NCBI GenBank assembly: GCA_035403225.1
Contig: DAONET010000058.1
Location: 1 to 6,683 of the forward strand
DNA: 6,683 nt
Origin: DAIRDK01 sp035403225
GTDB lineage: Bacteria > Bacteroidota > Bacteroidia > Bacteroidales > FEN-979
Direction: 5' to 3'
Of the stretch, positions 5,783 through 6,683 are shown piece after piece. The notes below the pieces were generated by a model. The model did not search any database and was not told the origin of the DNA. It saw only the letters and a list, made by a program, of their open reading frames with translations. The first letter of the stretch is position 1, and each line of letters starts with the position of its first letter. A program made the translations under genes and the position numbers.

Positions 5783-6505
5783 ATGCTGGTAGATCTCTTC
5801 ATTCCCTGCTTCATAGACCAGTTTTACCCCCAAACAGGGATCAATATGGCCAGGATCCTCGAAAAGATGGGGGTGGAGGTGCATTATAACAAGAACCAGA
5901 CATGCTGTGGACAGATGGCCTTTAACAGCGGCTTTTGGGACGAAGCAAAGGCGATGGGCGAGAAGTTCATCCGCGATTTCCCCAACGACCGGCCCGTGGT
6001 GAGCCCCTCGGCATCCTGTGCCGGTATGGTTAAAAACTACTACCCCTGGCTTTTTCATAACTCGGGGCTTCATTATGAGTACAAGCAACTGCGCCGTAAC
6101 TTCTACGAGTTTACCGATTTTATGGTGAATTTTCTGAAGGAAGAAAATACCGGGTCGGTGTTCAATCACGTGGTGACGTTTCACGATTCCTGTGCCGGCT
6201 TGCGCGAATACGGGCTGAAAGACGAAGCCCGACGGTTGCTTTCAAATGTGAAAGGGCTTGAATTAAGGGAGATGAAATCGAACGATGTATGTTGCGGATT
6301 CGGCGGCACTTTTGCCGTGAAATTCGAGCCCATCTCCGTGGCTATGGCTGAACAGAAAGTGAAAAATGCCATGGAGACCGGCGCCGAGTACATCGTCTCC
6401 ACCGACGCTTCCTGCCTGATGCACCTTCAGGGATATATCGACAAACACAAGTTGCCGATAAAAACCATTCATATCATCGATCTGCTTGCAGAGGGAATGA
6501 GATAA
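5783..6505 (+). CDS. lutA: LutA/YkgE-type (Fe-S)-binding oxidoreductase subunit
   Basis: This 240-residue protein matches the length of B. subtilis LutA and E. coli YkgE. It consists of two cysteine-rich CCG domains. Domain 1 has Cys9, Cys41-Cys42 (TCCGQ) and Cys79 (PSASC). Domain 2 has Cys137 (HDSC), Cys170-Cys171 (CCGFGGTF) and Cys211 (DASC). The spacing is like the Fe-S-binding CCG domains of heterodisulfide reductase HdrB, but the last cysteine of each motif is missing, as in LutA. LutA is part of the cytoplasmic LutABC L-lactate oxidation complex; related proteins serve glycolate or other 2-hydroxyacid oxidation. The partner genes lutB and lutC are not in this window: 178 bases of non-coding sequence follow. 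The start is supported by the first cysteine lying at residue 9, as in LutA, and by the promoter just upstream. Lactate as substrate is an inference from the family. Confidence 0.88.
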   Translation: MLVDLFIPCFIDQFYPQTGINMARILEKMGVEVHYNKNQTCCGQMAFNSGFWDEAKAMGEKFIRDFPNDRPVVSPSASCAGMVKNYYPWLFHNSGLHYEYKQLRRNFYEFTDFMVNFLKEENTGSVFNHVVTFHDSCAGLREYGLKDEARRLLSNVKGLELREMKSNDVCCGFGGTFAVKFEPISVAMAEQKVKNAMETGAEYIVSTDASCLMHLQGYIDKHKLPIKTIHIIDLLAEGMR

Positions 6506-6560
6506 GTAATAAACCCCGGTATTTACATTTCTTCAAATTGCCTTTGGCTTTTAGCTTGTC

Positions 6561-6614
6561 GTTTTTGTATCCTCTCCCGAACCAAATGCGAACTGTGAAG
6601 TGCGAAGTGCGATT
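6561..6614 (+). repeat. Second copy of dispersed intergenic repeat modules
   Basis: GTTTTTGTATC at 6561-6571 is identical to 142-152 and is again followed by a pyrimidine-rich tract. CAAATGCGAA at 6583-6592 is identical to 263-272. The heptamer array here has four units: TGCGAAC, TGTGAAG, TGCGAAG and TGCGATT (6587-6614). The order of modules is the same as in the left-end element, without the roughly 100-base hairpin section between them. Confidence 0.5.
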
Positions 6615-6683
6615 GGTAATGTGATCTCTCTTTCTGCCTCGTCCTTTTCCTGAAAACAGGATTTCAGCGTACTTTGCTATCGC

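Noticed and set aside
5611..5814. Minus-strand 67-codon frame in the patatin-lutA intergenic region
   Set aside because: It overlaps the best promoter in the window and the start of lutA, and shows no motif or conserved feature.
6649..6660. CCTG-AAAA-CAGG hairpin as a lutA terminator
   Set aside because: It has only a 4-bp stem, lies about 145 bases after the stop and is not followed by a T-run.

Overview
The window looks like a chromosomal segment of a member of the Bacteroidota. Three things point there. The best promoter matches the phylum-specific TTG / TAnnTTTG pattern. Shine-Dalgarno sequences are mostly absent. The alanine-dehydrogenase-like protein has the N-terminal extension and active-site variant that I recall from homologues in this phylum. 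The order or genus cannot be fixed from the sequence alone.

Layout: positions 1-427 are AT-rich and non-coding. They contain a nested inverted-repeat element (91-314) with two strong hairpins. A leucine-rich-repeat lipoprotein gene follows (428-1192). Next is a tightly packed forward operon: an alanine dehydrogenase-like gene (1244-2467), aroB (2470-3579) and aroA (3581-4846), with gaps of only 2 and 1 bases. A patatin-like phospholipase gene on the minus strand (4836-5597) converges on aroA, and their 3' ends overlap by 11 bases. A 185-base divergent intergenic region carries candidate promoters for both flanking genes. It leads to a LutA/YkgE-type cysteine-rich Fe-S oxidoreductase subunit (5783-6505). 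The last 178 bases are non-coding and contain sequence modules shared with the repeat element near the left end.

Functionally, aroB and aroA supply two steps of the shikimate pathway to chorismate. The co-transcribed dehydrogenase-like protein keeps the NAD-binding fold, but the catalytic histidine of classical alanine dehydrogenases is replaced by glutamine, so its exact reaction is uncertain. The other genes (LRR lipoprotein, patatin, LutA) have no evident link to this pathway. I do not see a clear undescribed system. The best leads are the His-to-Gln dehydrogenase coupled to aroBA, the orphan lutA behind a strong promoter, and the dispersed intergenic repeat modules.
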